Assembly (NCBI GenBank): GCA_038209775.1
Contig: JBBQXK010000012.1
Span: 24,167-88,166, forward strand
Direction of reading: 5' to 3'
Length of the DNA: 64,000 nucleotides
Source of the DNA: JBBQXK01 sp038209775
GTDB taxonomy: Bacteria; Pseudomonadota; Alphaproteobacteria; Rhodobacterales; Rhodobacteraceae
Under the pieces are notes generated by a model. The model ran no database searches and had not been told where the DNA came from. It saw only the letters and a list, made by a program, of their open reading frames with translations. The translations under genes were made by a program, and so were the position numbers. This document shows positions 23,606 through 31,864 of this stretch, piece after piece (positions within the stretch are counted from its first letter, which is position 1; each line of letters starts with the position of its first letter).

Positions 23606-23907
23606 CTTCCCTCAGGCTAAGAAGTTGACACGACTTGACTTCTTAGCCTGCCGGGGGATTGCGTCCGACGCGCGGAAGCGCACATTCAGGTGTCGCGCAT
23701 CCAGAACATGTGAGTGAAATCGCCGCGCTGCGACCGGAACGATGTGAACTTGCGCTTTCGCGAGCGCGTGTCTCATGCGCTTGGCGGGATTGCCTGCCGC
23801 CGCGGATTTCCGGCGGTGCCTGGCTGAGCGGGGGTCTTGGCGATGTGTACCTCAAAGACACGTCGGTGCCTGCCGGGCGCGGGGCGACAAATCACCCGCC
23901 TTTTCAC
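23606..23907. other. Gene-free stretch after tRNA-Leu containing a 13-bp perfect inverted repeat
   Basis: About 300 bases with no credible gene. CAGGCTAAGAAGT (23613-23625) and its exact complement (23638-23650) form a hairpin with a 12-base loop, eight bases after the tRNA; lacking a T tract, it is a weak terminator candidate or the remnant of an element at a tRNA 3' end. The remainder shows only short GC-rich dyads. Confidence 0.6.
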
Positions 23908-24675
23908 CTAGCGCAACTGTTCATGTGCGAACCGCTGGCGTGCCACGGCCTCGTTGCGGGTGCTGCGCAATTGGTCAGTCAGCGCCGCCTCGACAGAGGC
24001 AAGATGCGCCTCGACAGCGGTACGGGCGGCAACCGGATCGCGTGCCTGCAGCGCGTGGTTGATGGCGCGGTGCTGGTCCAGAAGCAGATCGCGCGTGGTC
24101 CGGTTGCGGAACATCATCTGACGGTTGTAGAACACGCCCTGCTGCAACAGATCGTACATCGACCGCATCATGTGCAGCATGATGACATTGTGGCTGGCCT
24201 CGATGATCGCCATGTGAAACGCCGCGTCCAGCGATGCCTCGTCGGTCGGGTCGCGCTTGGTGTGGGCCGCCTCCATCTTGCGGAACACGGCATCCACCAC
24301 CGCCAGATCGGTATCCGACCCCAGACGCGCGGCGCGGTCTGCCGCCAGCCCCTCCATGTCGCGGCGAAAGGCGAGGTAGTCAAAGACCGCCTCATCATGG
24401 GCGGCAAACAGGGACACAAGTGCGGGCGAAAACGCCGAACCCAGCACGTCGGCGACATAGACCCCGGCATTGGGCCGGATCGCCAAAAGACCGCGCGCCT
24501 CAAGTTCGGCCACGGCATCGCGCAGGATCGGGCGCGACACGGCCATTCTTTCAGCCATCTCGCGTTCGGCGGGCAGGCGTTCTCCGGGCCGCAGGATGCC
24601 GCGCAGGATCAGAAGTTCGATCTGCCGGACCACGGCATGCGACAGCTTTTCGGACTGGACCTTGTGGAACGGCAT
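23908..24675 (-). CDS. FadR-subfamily GntR transcriptional regulator
   Basis: A 255-residue regulator. The N-terminal winged helix is typical of GntR proteins (VVRQIELLILRGILRPGERLPAEREMAERMAVSRPILRDAVAELEARGLLAIRPNAGVYV). The C-terminal FCD effector domain carries FHMAIIEASHNVIMLHMMRSM with the metal/ligand histidines and a late QHRAINHALQARDP. FadR-group members respond to small organic acids; which one is unknown. The start is ATG 24675, preceded by GGGGG; ATG 24699 is possible but lies inside the palindromic site. A perfect inverted repeat just upstream suggests autoregulation. Confidence 0.93.
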   Translation of the reverse strand: MPFHKVQSEKLSHAVVRQIELLILRGILRPGERLPAEREMAERMAVSRPILRDAVAELEARGLLAIRPNAGVYVADVLGSAFSPALVSLFAAHDEAVFDYLAFRRDMEGLAADRAARLGSDTDLAVVDAVFRKMEAAHTKRDPTDEASLDAAFHMAIIEASHNVIMLHMMRSMYDLLQQGVFYNRQMMFRNRTTRDLLLDQHRAINHALQARDPVAARTAVEAHLASVEAALTDQLRSTRNEAVARQRFAHEQLR

Positions 24676-24690
24676 CGGCAACCCCCGGGC

Positions 24691-24713
24691 ATTGGTCATT
24701 TGATATGACCAAT
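24691..24713 (-). promoter_or_regulatory. Palindromic operator at the start of the GntR regulator gene
   Basis: Perfect 9-bp arms ATTGGTCAT and ATGACCAAT flank a 5-bp spacer. The T-G-G-T...A-C-C-A core matches the style of FadR/GntR operators (TNGTNNNACNA-like). It lies 16 bases upstream of the chosen start codon, where bound regulator would block its own transcription. Confidence 0.75.
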
Positions 24714-24730
24714 CCGGGGCACGCTCAATG

Positions 24731-24756
24731 AAAAAGGGCGGCTGCGTGGGCCGCCC
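24731..24756 (-). terminator. Rho-independent terminator of the OmpA-type lipoprotein gene
   Basis: On the minus strand the stem GGGCGGC / GCCGCCC with a 7-base loop is followed by TTTTT, about 22 bases after the lipoprotein stop. It has the full stem plus U-tract form, unusual in this window. Confidence 0.9.
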
Positions 24757-24778
24757 CCCTTACCCTGTCAGCCTGCGC

Positions 24779-25429
24779 TCAGTTCGTCGGGCGGATGATG
24801 ATCTCGACCCGGCGGTTCTGCGCCCGGCCTTCGGGGGTGAAGTTGGACGCAACCGGCTGATCCTCGCCACGGCCGATCGACACAATCCGCCCGCCGGGCA
24901 CGCCATAGTCGCGCAGCACGGCAGCCACGGCCCCCGCGCGGCGCTGCGACAGGTCCTGATTGTAGGCGGCGGCACCGACGTTGTCGGTATGGCCCAACAC
25001 CTGCACAGTGGAGTTGGGATATCTCTGCAGGCTTTGCGCGACGGCGCGCAGGTCGCTGACAAGCGACGGTTGCAACGTGGCGCTGTCGGTGGCGAACAGG
25101 ATGTCCTGCGGCAAGACCACGCGCAACTGGTTGCCGTCGTTGACGATCTGCACGTTGTTGCCGACCTGTCCGCGCAACTCGTTCGCCTGCTGGTCAAGCA
25201 CCGAGCCGATGCCTCCGCCAAGGATACCGCCAACTGCGGCCCCAAGGACGGCGTTGCCAAGGCGGCTGTCACCGTCTGACTTCGCCCCGATCAACCCGCC
25301 GATGATGGCGCCGGTTGCGGCACCCGTGCGGGCGCGGGTATTGTCGGGGTTGCCTTGCGGATAGGGGTCACAGGCCGCCAGCGTCATCAGGGCAACGCCG
25401 CCAAGGAGAACCGGCATCTTCAGTTTCAT
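24779..25429 (-). CDS. OmpA family lipoprotein with glycine zipper (YiaD-like)
   Basis: A 216-residue outer-membrane lipoprotein. Signal and lipobox MKLKMPVLLGGVALMTLAAC place the lipid on Cys20. A glycine zipper (TGAATGAIIGGLIGAK and AVLGAAVGGILGGGIGSV, about residues 40-80) precedes the OmpA peptidoglycan-binding domain with FATDSATLQ, LGHTDNVGAAAYNQDLSQRRA and GRAQNRRVEIII. The family anchors the outer membrane to peptidoglycan. MKLK is chosen over an upstream MHEAFA because it gives a proper signal peptide. Confidence 0.95.
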   Translation of the reverse strand: MKLKMPVLLGGVALMTLAACDPYPQGNPDNTRARTGAATGAIIGGLIGAKSDGDSRLGNAVLGAAVGGILGGGIGSVLDQQANELRGQVGNNVQIVNDGNQLRVVLPQDILFATDSATLQPSLVSDLRAVAQSLQRYPNSTVQVLGHTDNVGAAAYNQDLSQRRAGAVAAVLRDYGVPGGRIVSIGRGEDQPVASNFTPEGRAQNRRVEIIIRPTN

Positions 25430-25542
25430 CGCGAAAGCCTCATGCATTTGATGTCACGGGCACCTCGCCCCTGACCGCCTTCCTACACCAACGCCGCGAC
25501 CCCGCCAAAGGTTCCCCGGAAAATTCGGCGGAAACCGGCGCA

Positions 25543-26397
25543 TCAGGCGGCGTCGGCCCGGCCAACATCGGATCGCGCCGCCTCATAGGCCAGCATCGCG
25601 CGCTTGACCGGCAGGCCCCAGTGATAGCCACCAAGATGGCCATCCTTGCGCAAGGCGCGGTGGCAGGGGATCAACCAGCTGACCGGATTGCGCCCGACCG
25701 CCGTGCCCACCGCGCGCACCGCCTGCGGGTGGCCGATGGCGCCGGCGATGTCGGAATAGGTGGTGACATGGCCGGTGGGGATCGACATCAGCGCCTCCCA
25801 CACCTTGATCTGGAACGGGGCACCGATCAGGTACAGCGTGGCACCGCCCGGCGTTTCGCCAAAGGCGGCATCGACCATAGGGCGCAGCATTGCGGCGTCT
25901 TCGACAAAGGTCGCACGCGGCCAGCGGCGGGTCAGGTCGGCCAGCGTTGCCTCGGGTGTCGTCTCGGCGGCAAAGCCCATGCCGCAGATGCCCCGCGCCG
26001 TGCCCATCACAAGGGCCGGGCCGAACGGGCTGTCGAACCAGCCCCAGCCGATGATCAGCCCCTCGCCCCCCCGCGCATAGTCGCCGGGCGACATTGCCTC
26101 CCACCGCAGGAACAGATCGTGCAGACGCCCCCCGCCCGACAGGCCGGCCGTCAGCGCCGTATCCAGCACCGTATGCCGGTCGGCCAGCAGACGCCGCGCG
26201 TGGTCCAGCGTCAGGTACTGCTGGTACCGCTTTGGGCTGACCCCCACCCATTGCGAGAACACCCGCTGGAAATGCGCCGCACTCATCCCCATCCGGGTGG
26301 CGAGACTGTCCAGCGTCAGCGACGGCCCGCCCGCGTCAATCTCGCGCAAGGCGCGGGCGATCACCTGATAATGGTAGGCGGGGCTTTGGTCGGTCAT
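25543..26397 (-). CDS. AraC-HTH / methylated-DNA-[protein]-cysteine S-methyltransferase (Ada-like)
   Basis: A 284-residue two-part protein: an AraC-type HTH (residues about 10-108, MGMSAAHFQRVFSQWVGVSPKRYQQYLTLDHARRLL) and an O6-alkylguanine alkyltransferase domain with the acceptor motif IPCHR, Cys245, preceded by IPTGHVTTYSDIAGAIG. It lacks the N-terminal phosphotriester-binding Cys domain of full Ada, so it would repair O6-methylguanine and might regulate without the usual activation switch. It is divergent from nth, another DNA repair gene, across a 111-base gap. Confidence 0.95.
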   Translation of the reverse strand: MTDQSPAYHYQVIARALREIDAGGPSLTLDSLATRMGMSAAHFQRVFSQWVGVSPKRYQQYLTLDHARRLLADRHTVLDTALTAGLSGGGRLHDLFLRWEAMSPGDYARGGEGLIIGWGWFDSPFGPALVMGTARGICGMGFAAETTPEATLADLTRRWPRATFVEDAAMLRPMVDAAFGETPGGATLYLIGAPFQIKVWEALMSIPTGHVTTYSDIAGAIGHPQAVRAVGTAVGRNPVSWLIPCHRALRKDGHLGGYHWGLPVKRAMLAYEAARSDVGRADAA

Positions 26398-26508
26398 TGC
26401 AGGCTCTCCATCTTTGGGCCCAACATAAAGGGGACAAGGCACACCCGCGACCCGGATATTGCGGTAAACACCTTGCCCGGTTCCGGCGCATCGGCGATAC
26501 CGGGCGCC

Positions 26509-27153
26509 ATGACACCACAGCTTGACTATCCCACGATCCGCGCGATCTTTGCCCGTTTTCACGCAGGTGAACCCGTACCGAAGGGCGAGCTTGACCATTC
26601 CAGTGCCTACACGCTTTTGGTCGCCGTCGCCCTGTCGGCGCAGGCCACCGATATCAGCGTGAACAAGGCGACCAAGGCGCTGTTCGCCGTTGCCGACACC
26701 CCCACCGCGATGCTGGAACTGGGTGAGGCCGGCCTTATCGAACACATCCGCACCATCGGTCTTTACCGCAACAAGGCGCGCCACGTCATCCGCCTGTCGG
26801 CGCTGTTGCTGGAGCGTTTTGGTGGCGAGGTTCCCTCCAGCCGTGCCGCCCTGATGTCGCTGCCGGGGGTGGGGCGCAAGACGGCGAATGTGGTGCTGCA
26901 GATGTGGTTCGGCCTGCCTGCGCAGGCCGTTGATACCCATGTGTTTCGCGTCGGAAACCGCACCGGCATCGCACCGGGCCGGGATGAGGCCGCGGTCGAG
27001 CGGGCGATCGAGGATAATCTGCCCGCCGAATACCTTGTCCACTCACACCACTGGCTGATCCTGCACGGGCGGTATATCTGCACCGCGCGGAAGCCGCGCT
27101 GCGGCGTCTGCCCAATTGCCGATCTTTGCGCTTATCAGGAGAAGACCCCATGA
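26509..27153 (+). CDS. nth: Endonuclease III
   Basis: A 214-residue DNA glycosylase/AP lyase that removes oxidised pyrimidines. The helix-hairpin-helix LPGVGRKTANVV includes catalytic Lys124, and Asp142 follows in AVDTHVFRV. The C-terminal 4Fe-4S loop is intact: CTARKPRCGVCPIADLC gives C-x6-C-x2-C-x5-C. ATG 26509 gives the normal length. The stop overlaps the next start by four bases (ATGA). Confidence 0.97.
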   Translation: MTPQLDYPTIRAIFARFHAGEPVPKGELDHSSAYTLLVAVALSAQATDISVNKATKALFAVADTPTAMLELGEAGLIEHIRTIGLYRNKARHVIRLSALLLERFGGEVPSSRAALMSLPGVGRKTANVVLQMWFGLPAQAVDTHVFRVGNRTGIAPGRDEAAVERAIEDNLPAEYLVHSHHWLILHGRYICTARKPRCGVCPIADLCAYQEKTP

Positions 27154-28133
27154 AATCCTATCAGGTTGTCGGCATCGGCAACGCCATTGTCGATGTGTTT
27201 ACCCAGGCCGACGACAGCTTTCTCGAACTGATGGGCATCACCAAGGGCATCATGCAACTGGTCGAACGCGAGCGCGGCGAAGTGTTGTACGGTGCCATGC
27301 GCGAACGGCGGCAGGCACCCGGTGGGTCGGTTGCCAACACACTGGCCGGATTGGGCAATCTGGGGCTGACCACGGCCTTTATCGGGCGTGTCCATGACGA
27401 TGCACTGGGCCGGTTCTATGCGACGACGATGGCCGACGAGGGCACGGATTTCGTCAATCCGCCGGTGCCGGGCGGCGATCTTCCGACATCGCGGTCGATG
27501 ATCTTTGTCGGCCCGGATGGGGAGCGATCGATGAACACCTACCTTGGCATCTCGTCCGAACTTGGCCCCGAGGATGTGTCGGACGCCGTTGCCGGGGATG
27601 CCGAGATTTTGTTTCTGGAGGGGTATCTTTACGACAAACCCAAGGGCAAGGCGGCCTTTGAACGGGCGGTGTCCTTGTGCCATGCGGCGGGGGGGCAGGC
27701 CGGCATCGCGCTGTCGGACCCCTTTTGCGTCGACCGCCACCGCGACGATTTCCGCAGGATTGTCAAGGACCTGGACTATGTCATCGGGAATGAACACGAA
27801 TGGTCGTCACTGTACCAGACCGACCTTGACGCGGCGCTGAAACAGGCGGCGCAGGATGCGGGGCTGGTGGTCTGCACGCGGTCGGGGCAGGACGTGATCG
27901 TGGTGCAGGGCGACCAGAGGGTGACGGCGCCGGTGCGCCAGATCGTGCCGGTCGATGCCACAGGTGCGGGCGACCAGTTCGCGGCGGGGTTCCTTTACGG
28001 GCTGGCCACCGGCCAATCATTGGCCATCGCCGGCCGAATGGGCTGTGTCGCCGCCGCCGAAGTTATCAGCCACTTCGGCGCCCGCCCCGAAACCGACCTC
28101 AAGGCGCTGTTCCGCAACGAGGGGCTGATCTAG
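27150..28133 (+). CDS. Adenosine kinase-like PfkB family kinase
   Basis: A 327-residue ribokinase-fold kinase. Family motifs are GIGNAIVDV at the start, APGGSVANTLAGLGNLG for substrate binding, and the ATP/catalytic motif DATGAGDQFAAGFLYGL near the C-terminus. Alphaproteobacterial homologues are annotated adenosine kinase (adenosine to AMP); the exact nucleoside or sugar is inferred. It is translationally coupled to nth, with AGGAGAAG just upstream. Its TAG stop shares CTAG with the convergent lpdA stop. Confidence 0.9.
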   Translation: MKSYQVVGIGNAIVDVFTQADDSFLELMGITKGIMQLVERERGEVLYGAMRERRQAPGGSVANTLAGLGNLGLTTAFIGRVHDDALGRFYATTMADEGTDFVNPPVPGGDLPTSRSMIFVGPDGERSMNTYLGISSELGPEDVSDAVAGDAEILFLEGYLYDKPKGKAAFERAVSLCHAAGGQAGIALSDPFCVDRHRDDFRRIVKDLDYVIGNEHEWSSLYQTDLDAALKQAAQDAGLVVCTRSGQDVIVVQGDQRVTAPVRQIVPVDATGAGDQFAAGFLYGLATGQSLAIAGRMGCVAAAEVISHFGARPETDLKALFRNEGLI

Positions 28134-29518
28134 GCGTGGATCGCCCCGTCGCCGCAGGCAAGCGCCGCCTCGCGCACAGCCTCGCTATAGGTGGGGTGCG
28201 CGTGGCAGGTCAGCGCAAGATCTTGGGCTGATGCGCCAAACTCCATCGCCACGCAGACCTCATGGATCAGGTCGCCCGCCATCGGCCCTATGATATGGGC
28301 GCCAAGGATGCGGTCGGTCGCCTTGTCGGCCAGCAGTTTCACGAACCCATCGCCCTGAAAAACCGCCTTGGCACGGGCGTTGCCCATGAAGGAGAACTTG
28401 CCCACCTTGTAGGCGCGACCCTCTTCCTTCAACTGCTCTTCCGTCTTGCCCACGCTGGCCACTTCCGGCGTGGTATAGATCACCCCCGGGATGACGCCAT
28501 AGTTCACATGGCCATGCTTTCCGGCCATGATCTCGGCCAGTGCCATGCCTTCATCCTCGGCCTTGTGCGCCAGCATGGGGCCCGGGACGGCGTCGCCGAT
28601 GGCGTATATCCCCTTGATATTGGTCTGGAAATGGTCGTCTACCTGCACCTGCCCGCGCGGCAGCATGGTGACGCCCAAGCCCTCAAGCCCCAGCCCCGCC
28701 GTATAGGGTTTCCGCCCCGTCGCCAGCAGGACGCAGTCGGCTACCTGACTGGCCTCGGCCCCGTCCTTGCGCGCTTTCCAGGTGACGGTGGCCTGCGCAC
28801 CGTCCACCGAAACGCCCTGCACCGCGGCGCCAAGGATGAATTTAAGTCCCTGTTTTACAAGAATTCTCTGGAACGCCTTGGCCACTTCGGCATCCATGCC
28901 GGGGGTGATCGCGTCCAAGTATTCGACCACGGTCACCTGCGTGCCCAGACGGGCATAGACCGACCCCATCTCAAGCCCGATCACGCCCGCACCGATCACC
29001 ACCATCTTTTCGGGGATGCGCCCCAGCGTCAGCGCCCCGGTCGATGTCACCACCACAGCCTCGTCCACCGTCACGCCGGGCAGGGATGACGCCTCGGAAC
29101 CCGTTGCAATCACGATATTTTTCGCACCATGAACGGCGTCGCCGACGCGCACCTTGCCGGGCCCCTCGATAACCCCCCAGCCCTTGAGCCAGGTGATCTT
29201 GTTCTTTTTGAACAGGAACTCGATACCCTTGGTGTTCTGCCCCACCACATCGTCCTTGTAGGCCAGCATCCGCGCCCAATCGACCTTGGGTGACGCCTCC
29301 ATCAGGCCCATTTTCTCAAAGTTTTCATGGGCTTCATGCAGCATATGCGTGGCATGCAGCAATGCCTTGGACGGGATGCAGCCCACGTTCAGACAGGTGC
29401 CGCCCAGCGTCTCGCGCCCCTCGACGCAGGCGACCTTCAGGCCCAGTTGCGCCGCGCGGATCGCACAGACATAGCCGCCGGGCCCCGCGCCGATCACGAT
29501 CACATCGAAGTCTGCCAT
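28130..29518 (-). CDS. lpdA: Dihydrolipoyl dehydrogenase (E3)
   Basis: A 462-residue FAD enzyme that reoxidises dihydrolipoamide of 2-oxo acid dehydrogenases. FAD motif VIVIGAGPGGYVCAIRAAQLG, redox disulfide Cys42/Cys47 in GGTCLNVGCIPSKALL, NAD motif VVIGAGVIGLEMGSVYARLG and the C-terminal HAHPTYSE with the catalytic His-Glu pair are all present. It closes the odhA-odhB cluster and so probably serves 2-oxoglutarate dehydrogenase. Its upstream gap is filled by an 11-bp repeat array; the Shine-Dalgarno (GGGG) is weak. Confidence 0.98.
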   Translation of the reverse strand: MADFDVIVIGAGPGGYVCAIRAAQLGLKVACVEGRETLGGTCLNVGCIPSKALLHATHMLHEAHENFEKMGLMEASPKVDWARMLAYKDDVVGQNTKGIEFLFKKNKITWLKGWGVIEGPGKVRVGDAVHGAKNIVIATGSEASSLPGVTVDEAVVVTSTGALTLGRIPEKMVVIGAGVIGLEMGSVYARLGTQVTVVEYLDAITPGMDAEVAKAFQRILVKQGLKFILGAAVQGVSVDGAQATVTWKARKDGAEASQVADCVLLATGRKPYTAGLGLEGLGVTMLPRGQVQVDDHFQTNIKGIYAIGDAVPGPMLAHKAEDEGMALAEIMAGKHGHVNYGVIPGVIYTTPEVASVGKTEEQLKEEGRAYKVGKFSFMGNARAKAVFQGDGFVKLLADKATDRILGAHIIGPMAGDLIHEVCVAMEFGASAQDLALTCHAHPTYSEAVREAALACGDGAIHA

Positions 29519-29519
29519 G

Positions 29520-29590
29520 CGTGTTTACCCCGTATGTTTCTTGTATTCGGTCCGTATGCGATCTGTATTCGATCTGTACATACAGCCGTA
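29520..29590 (-). repeat. Array B: 11-bp-periodic YGTA repeats directly upstream of lpdA
   Basis: Plus-strand units start at 29531, 29542, 29553, 29564 and 29575: CGTATGTTTCT, TGTATTCGGTC, CGTATGCGATC, TGTATTCGATC, TGTACATACAG; a sixth CGTA is at 29587, 12 bp on, and a weaker unit (CGTGTTTACCC) at 29520. Start spacing is identical to array A at 6477. It ends two bases before the lpdA start codon and fills the gap to the MAPEG gene, where an lpdA promoter or leader would lie. Confidence 0.8.
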
Positions 29591-29600
29591 CTTACATCCA

Positions 29601-29996
29601 TCAGACCAGTGCGGCGACAAGCATCACCACCGTCGCCGCAAATCCCGCGAACCAGATGACCGACCGCCACGGCCGCCAGCCAAACGCATAGGCCGGAACA
29701 TAAAGCATCCGCGCGCCCAGGAACACCCACGCGGCGGTGCGGGTAACGCCGCTGGACTGCTGGCCAAGGGTGACGACGACGACCGCAAGGGTGAACAGGA
29801 TCAACCCCTCGAAGTGGTTGTTCATGGCGCGTTGCAGGCGGCCCGTGACCACCGACATTTCGCGCGACGGGGGGCGGTCACGGGCGCTGCCGGTGTAGCC
29901 GGTGCCAAGGTCGCGGTTCGCGGGCACGGCAAAAAGCACGAACTGCACCGTTTGCAGCAATCCGGCCAAGGCAAGAGCGGTCAGTTCGGGTGTCAT
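29601..29996 (-). CDS. MAPEG family membrane protein
   Basis: A 131-residue protein with four hydrophobic segments (residues about 5-25, 62-80, 85-103, 112-131) and the MAPEG features RLQRAMNNHFEGLILFTLAVVVV and ARMLYVPAYAFGW. Eukaryotic relatives are glutathione-dependent enzymes of eicosanoid metabolism; bacterial functions are unknown. It overlaps the upstream glycosyltransferase-like gene by four bases and lies between odhB accessory genes and lpdA. Confidence 0.9.
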   Translation of the reverse strand: MTPELTALALAGLLQTVQFVLFAVPANRDLGTGYTGSARDRPPSREMSVVTGRLQRAMNNHFEGLILFTLAVVVVTLGQQSSGVTRTAAWVFLGARMLYVPAYAFGWRPWRSVIWFAGFAATVVMLVAALV

Positions 29997-30952
29997 CGGT
30001 CATCCTTTGGTCTTGACCATTGCCGGATGCGGTCGGGTGTCAATACGCTGTCCCGTCGCGCGGTGAAAGCGGCAATGCAGATGGCTTCGGCGGCGGCAAT
30101 CGCGGGCATGGCGCGCCATTCCTGAACAAGCGTTCGTGTTGCAGGCCAATGCCGCAGGATCGAGCGGTCTTCGCCGTCGTTCCGGTTTGCCTGCCGGTGC
30201 CAGCGCCCACCCAACCGGTATTTCAGGTCAGCCTTGCCCTGCCCGTCGCCCCTGTCGTTTTTCATCAGGAACACGTCCTGTGACCGCGTGTAGTGATTGA
30301 TCTGTGCCGCCTCCCATGCCACCGCCCGATCCAGTGGACGATAGCGTGACCGGGGTTCGCCGGTGAGGTTGCCGGGGTCAAGCGGTTCGCCTTTCGCATT
30401 CACCGCAACCGGGTCGGGGATGCGGGGTGCGGTCGGCATGTGTTCGCGGGCGTGGGCGAAGAGGCGGTGGCGGAACAGGGACTTGAATTTGACCTGGTCA
30501 GGGTCGGGCCTCGCCTCGCAGGCGGTAAAGGCGGGCAGGGTATCGCCGGGCAAGGTGGCAAGGCCATTGTCACCGAACGCGCGCCAGGCAACAGCGATGG
30601 CATGGGCAGCGCCTGCGGCGGCGATCAGGCTGGCGACCTCTCCGGTTCCGGAACGGATGTTCAGGAACTCATCACTGTCGAGATGGCAAAGCCATTCGGG
30701 ACCCTCGCCAGCCAAGTGCCGCAGTGCCATCTGCATGCCGCTGTCTTGCGGTGCGGTGCCCGGGGGGACGATGTTGCGCAGATGAACGGCAGCACCGGCG
30801 CCTTGCATCGCGTCCAGCAGCATATCAGAGCCGTCCGTGCAGTCGTTCGTCGCGACCATCACCGGATCAAAGCCGATCACCCTGTGATAGGCGAGCCATT
30901 CCAGGATGAATGGCCCTTCGTTGCGCATGCAGGAGAAAAGGGCGGCGGTCAT
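29993..30952 (-). CDS. Glycosyltransferase family 2-like protein
   Basis: A 319-residue protein beginning MTAALFSCMRNEGPFILEWLAYHRVIGFDPVMVATNDCTDGSD, the start of the GT2/GT92-like family with N-E and D-C-T-D-G-S-D nucleotide-sugar contacts; a DxD-type motif occurs in CHLDSDEFLNI. The central ARPDPDQVKFKSLFRHR and late INHYTRSQDVFLMKNDRG are typical of Rhodobacterales homologues. Acceptor and sugar are unknown. Its stop overlaps the MAPEG start. Confidence 0.86.
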   Translation of the reverse strand: MTAALFSCMRNEGPFILEWLAYHRVIGFDPVMVATNDCTDGSDMLLDAMQGAGAAVHLRNIVPPGTAPQDSGMQMALRHLAGEGPEWLCHLDSDEFLNIRSGTGEVASLIAAAGAAHAIAVAWRAFGDNGLATLPGDTLPAFTACEARPDPDQVKFKSLFRHRLFAHAREHMPTAPRIPDPVAVNAKGEPLDPGNLTGEPRSRYRPLDRAVAWEAAQINHYTRSQDVFLMKNDRGDGQGKADLKYRLGGRWHRQANRNDGEDRSILRHWPATRTLVQEWRAMPAIAAAEAICIAAFTARRDSVLTPDRIRQWSRPKDDR

Positions 30953-31040
30953 GGGTTCCTTTGGCGGGATGCTGGGCCGTTCGCGGCCCCTTACGTTCGG
31001 CTGGACAGACGGAAACGGATCAGGGCCGACACATTCCGGG

Positions 31041-31406
31041 TCACGACTTTGCGCCGCAGGGCGTGCCCTGATGGAACCGCACCTGCCACGCGCCCGAGGA
31101 CCGGTCCCAGATCGAGGACCGGTTGCTCCACTCGGTGCCGCCCGGATAGCGGACCTCGGAGACGCTGGTCACAAGCGCCAGATCCTCGGACAGGGCGCGC
31201 ACCGCCAGATCGTACACGACCGCCACAACATCCTGCGCGGCGTTGGGGGCAGCCAGCATGTATTCGCGGGTATAGAAGGCACCGGACCGCCCGAACTCGA
31301 TGAAATCGGGGGCAAAGGTGCGTTCCATCGTGGCGCGGTCAAAACTGGTCGCGGCTTGCCACAGGCTGCGTTCGATGGCGGGAAGGTCGGCAATGGAGGG
31401 AATCAT
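31041..31406 (-). CDS. NTF2-like DUF4440 protein
   Basis: A 121-residue cone-fold protein, MIPSIADLPAIERSLWQAATSFDRATMERTFAPDFIEFGRSGAFYTREYML, ending in WDRSSGAWQVRFHQGTPC. This is the DUF4440/SnoaL-like pattern. Members bind small molecules or act as weak isomerases; no catalytic residue is assigned. The start overlaps the stop of the upstream membrane protein by four bases. Confidence 0.85.
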   Translation of the reverse strand: MIPSIADLPAIERSLWQAATSFDRATMERTFAPDFIEFGRSGAFYTREYMLAAPNAAQDVVAVVYDLAVRALSEDLALVTSVSEVRYPGGTEWSNRSSIWDRSSGAWQVRFHQGTPCGAKS

Positions 31407-31864
31407 TGGACCCCCAGTCTGCGTCGAAACGCAATGGCTGCACAACCGAGCCCACCGATCGCAGCCAGCGGCGCGAACAGAAAGCTGTTGAATTCGGTCA
31501 ACAGCAGGAAAACGCGAAAGCCCACCCCTGCATCAGGATAGATTTTTAACGTACGCATCCATATTTGGAGCAGGTCCAGCCAGCTTTCGACTTGGGAAAG
31601 GGCAAACAATGAGCTGGCGGCAGCGGCGCACCAAAGTCTTGTCTGTGACGGTCGGCGCAGAACGATCAAGCCACCAACTGCGATCGCAAGGACCAGTCCA
31701 TACTGGGAAAGAAAGAACACCAGCAGGCCAAGCGCATTGAGCGGGGAAAGCGTTACGCTATTTGCCGACACGGACGACGCGGCGACAAAGAGGACGTTGA
31801 ACCCTACCCCGGCGAGGCCAGCCAGCAGTAGCGCAACAAACGCAGTCCTTGTGGCAACCATCAC
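31403..31864 (-). CDS. Small integral membrane protein, unknown
   Basis: A 153-residue protein with four probable transmembrane helices (residues about 5-28, 43-68, 76-95, 118-145) and a short RRRLGVQ tail. The start is at 31864 or 31861, overlapping the odhB stop, so it is likely translated with odhB. The codons are less GC-biased than in the neighbours (ATT, TCG, AAA runs such as ATTTTTAACG), a possible sign of recent arrival. No family is recognised. Confidence 0.7.
   Translation of the reverse strand: MMVATRTAFVALLLAGLAGVGFNVLFVAASSVSANSVTLSPLNALGLLVFFLSQYGLVLAIAVGGLIVLRRPSQTRLWCAAAASSLFALSQVESWLDLLQIWMRTLKIYPDAGVGFRVFLLLTEFNSFLFAPLAAIGGLGCAAIAFRRRLGVQ

Noticed and set aside
23643..23861. 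A 72-codon minus-strand frame between tRNA-Leu and the GntR gene
   Set aside because: No ribosome binding site, low-complexity Arg/Ser/Pro composition and no family similarity; treated as non-coding.
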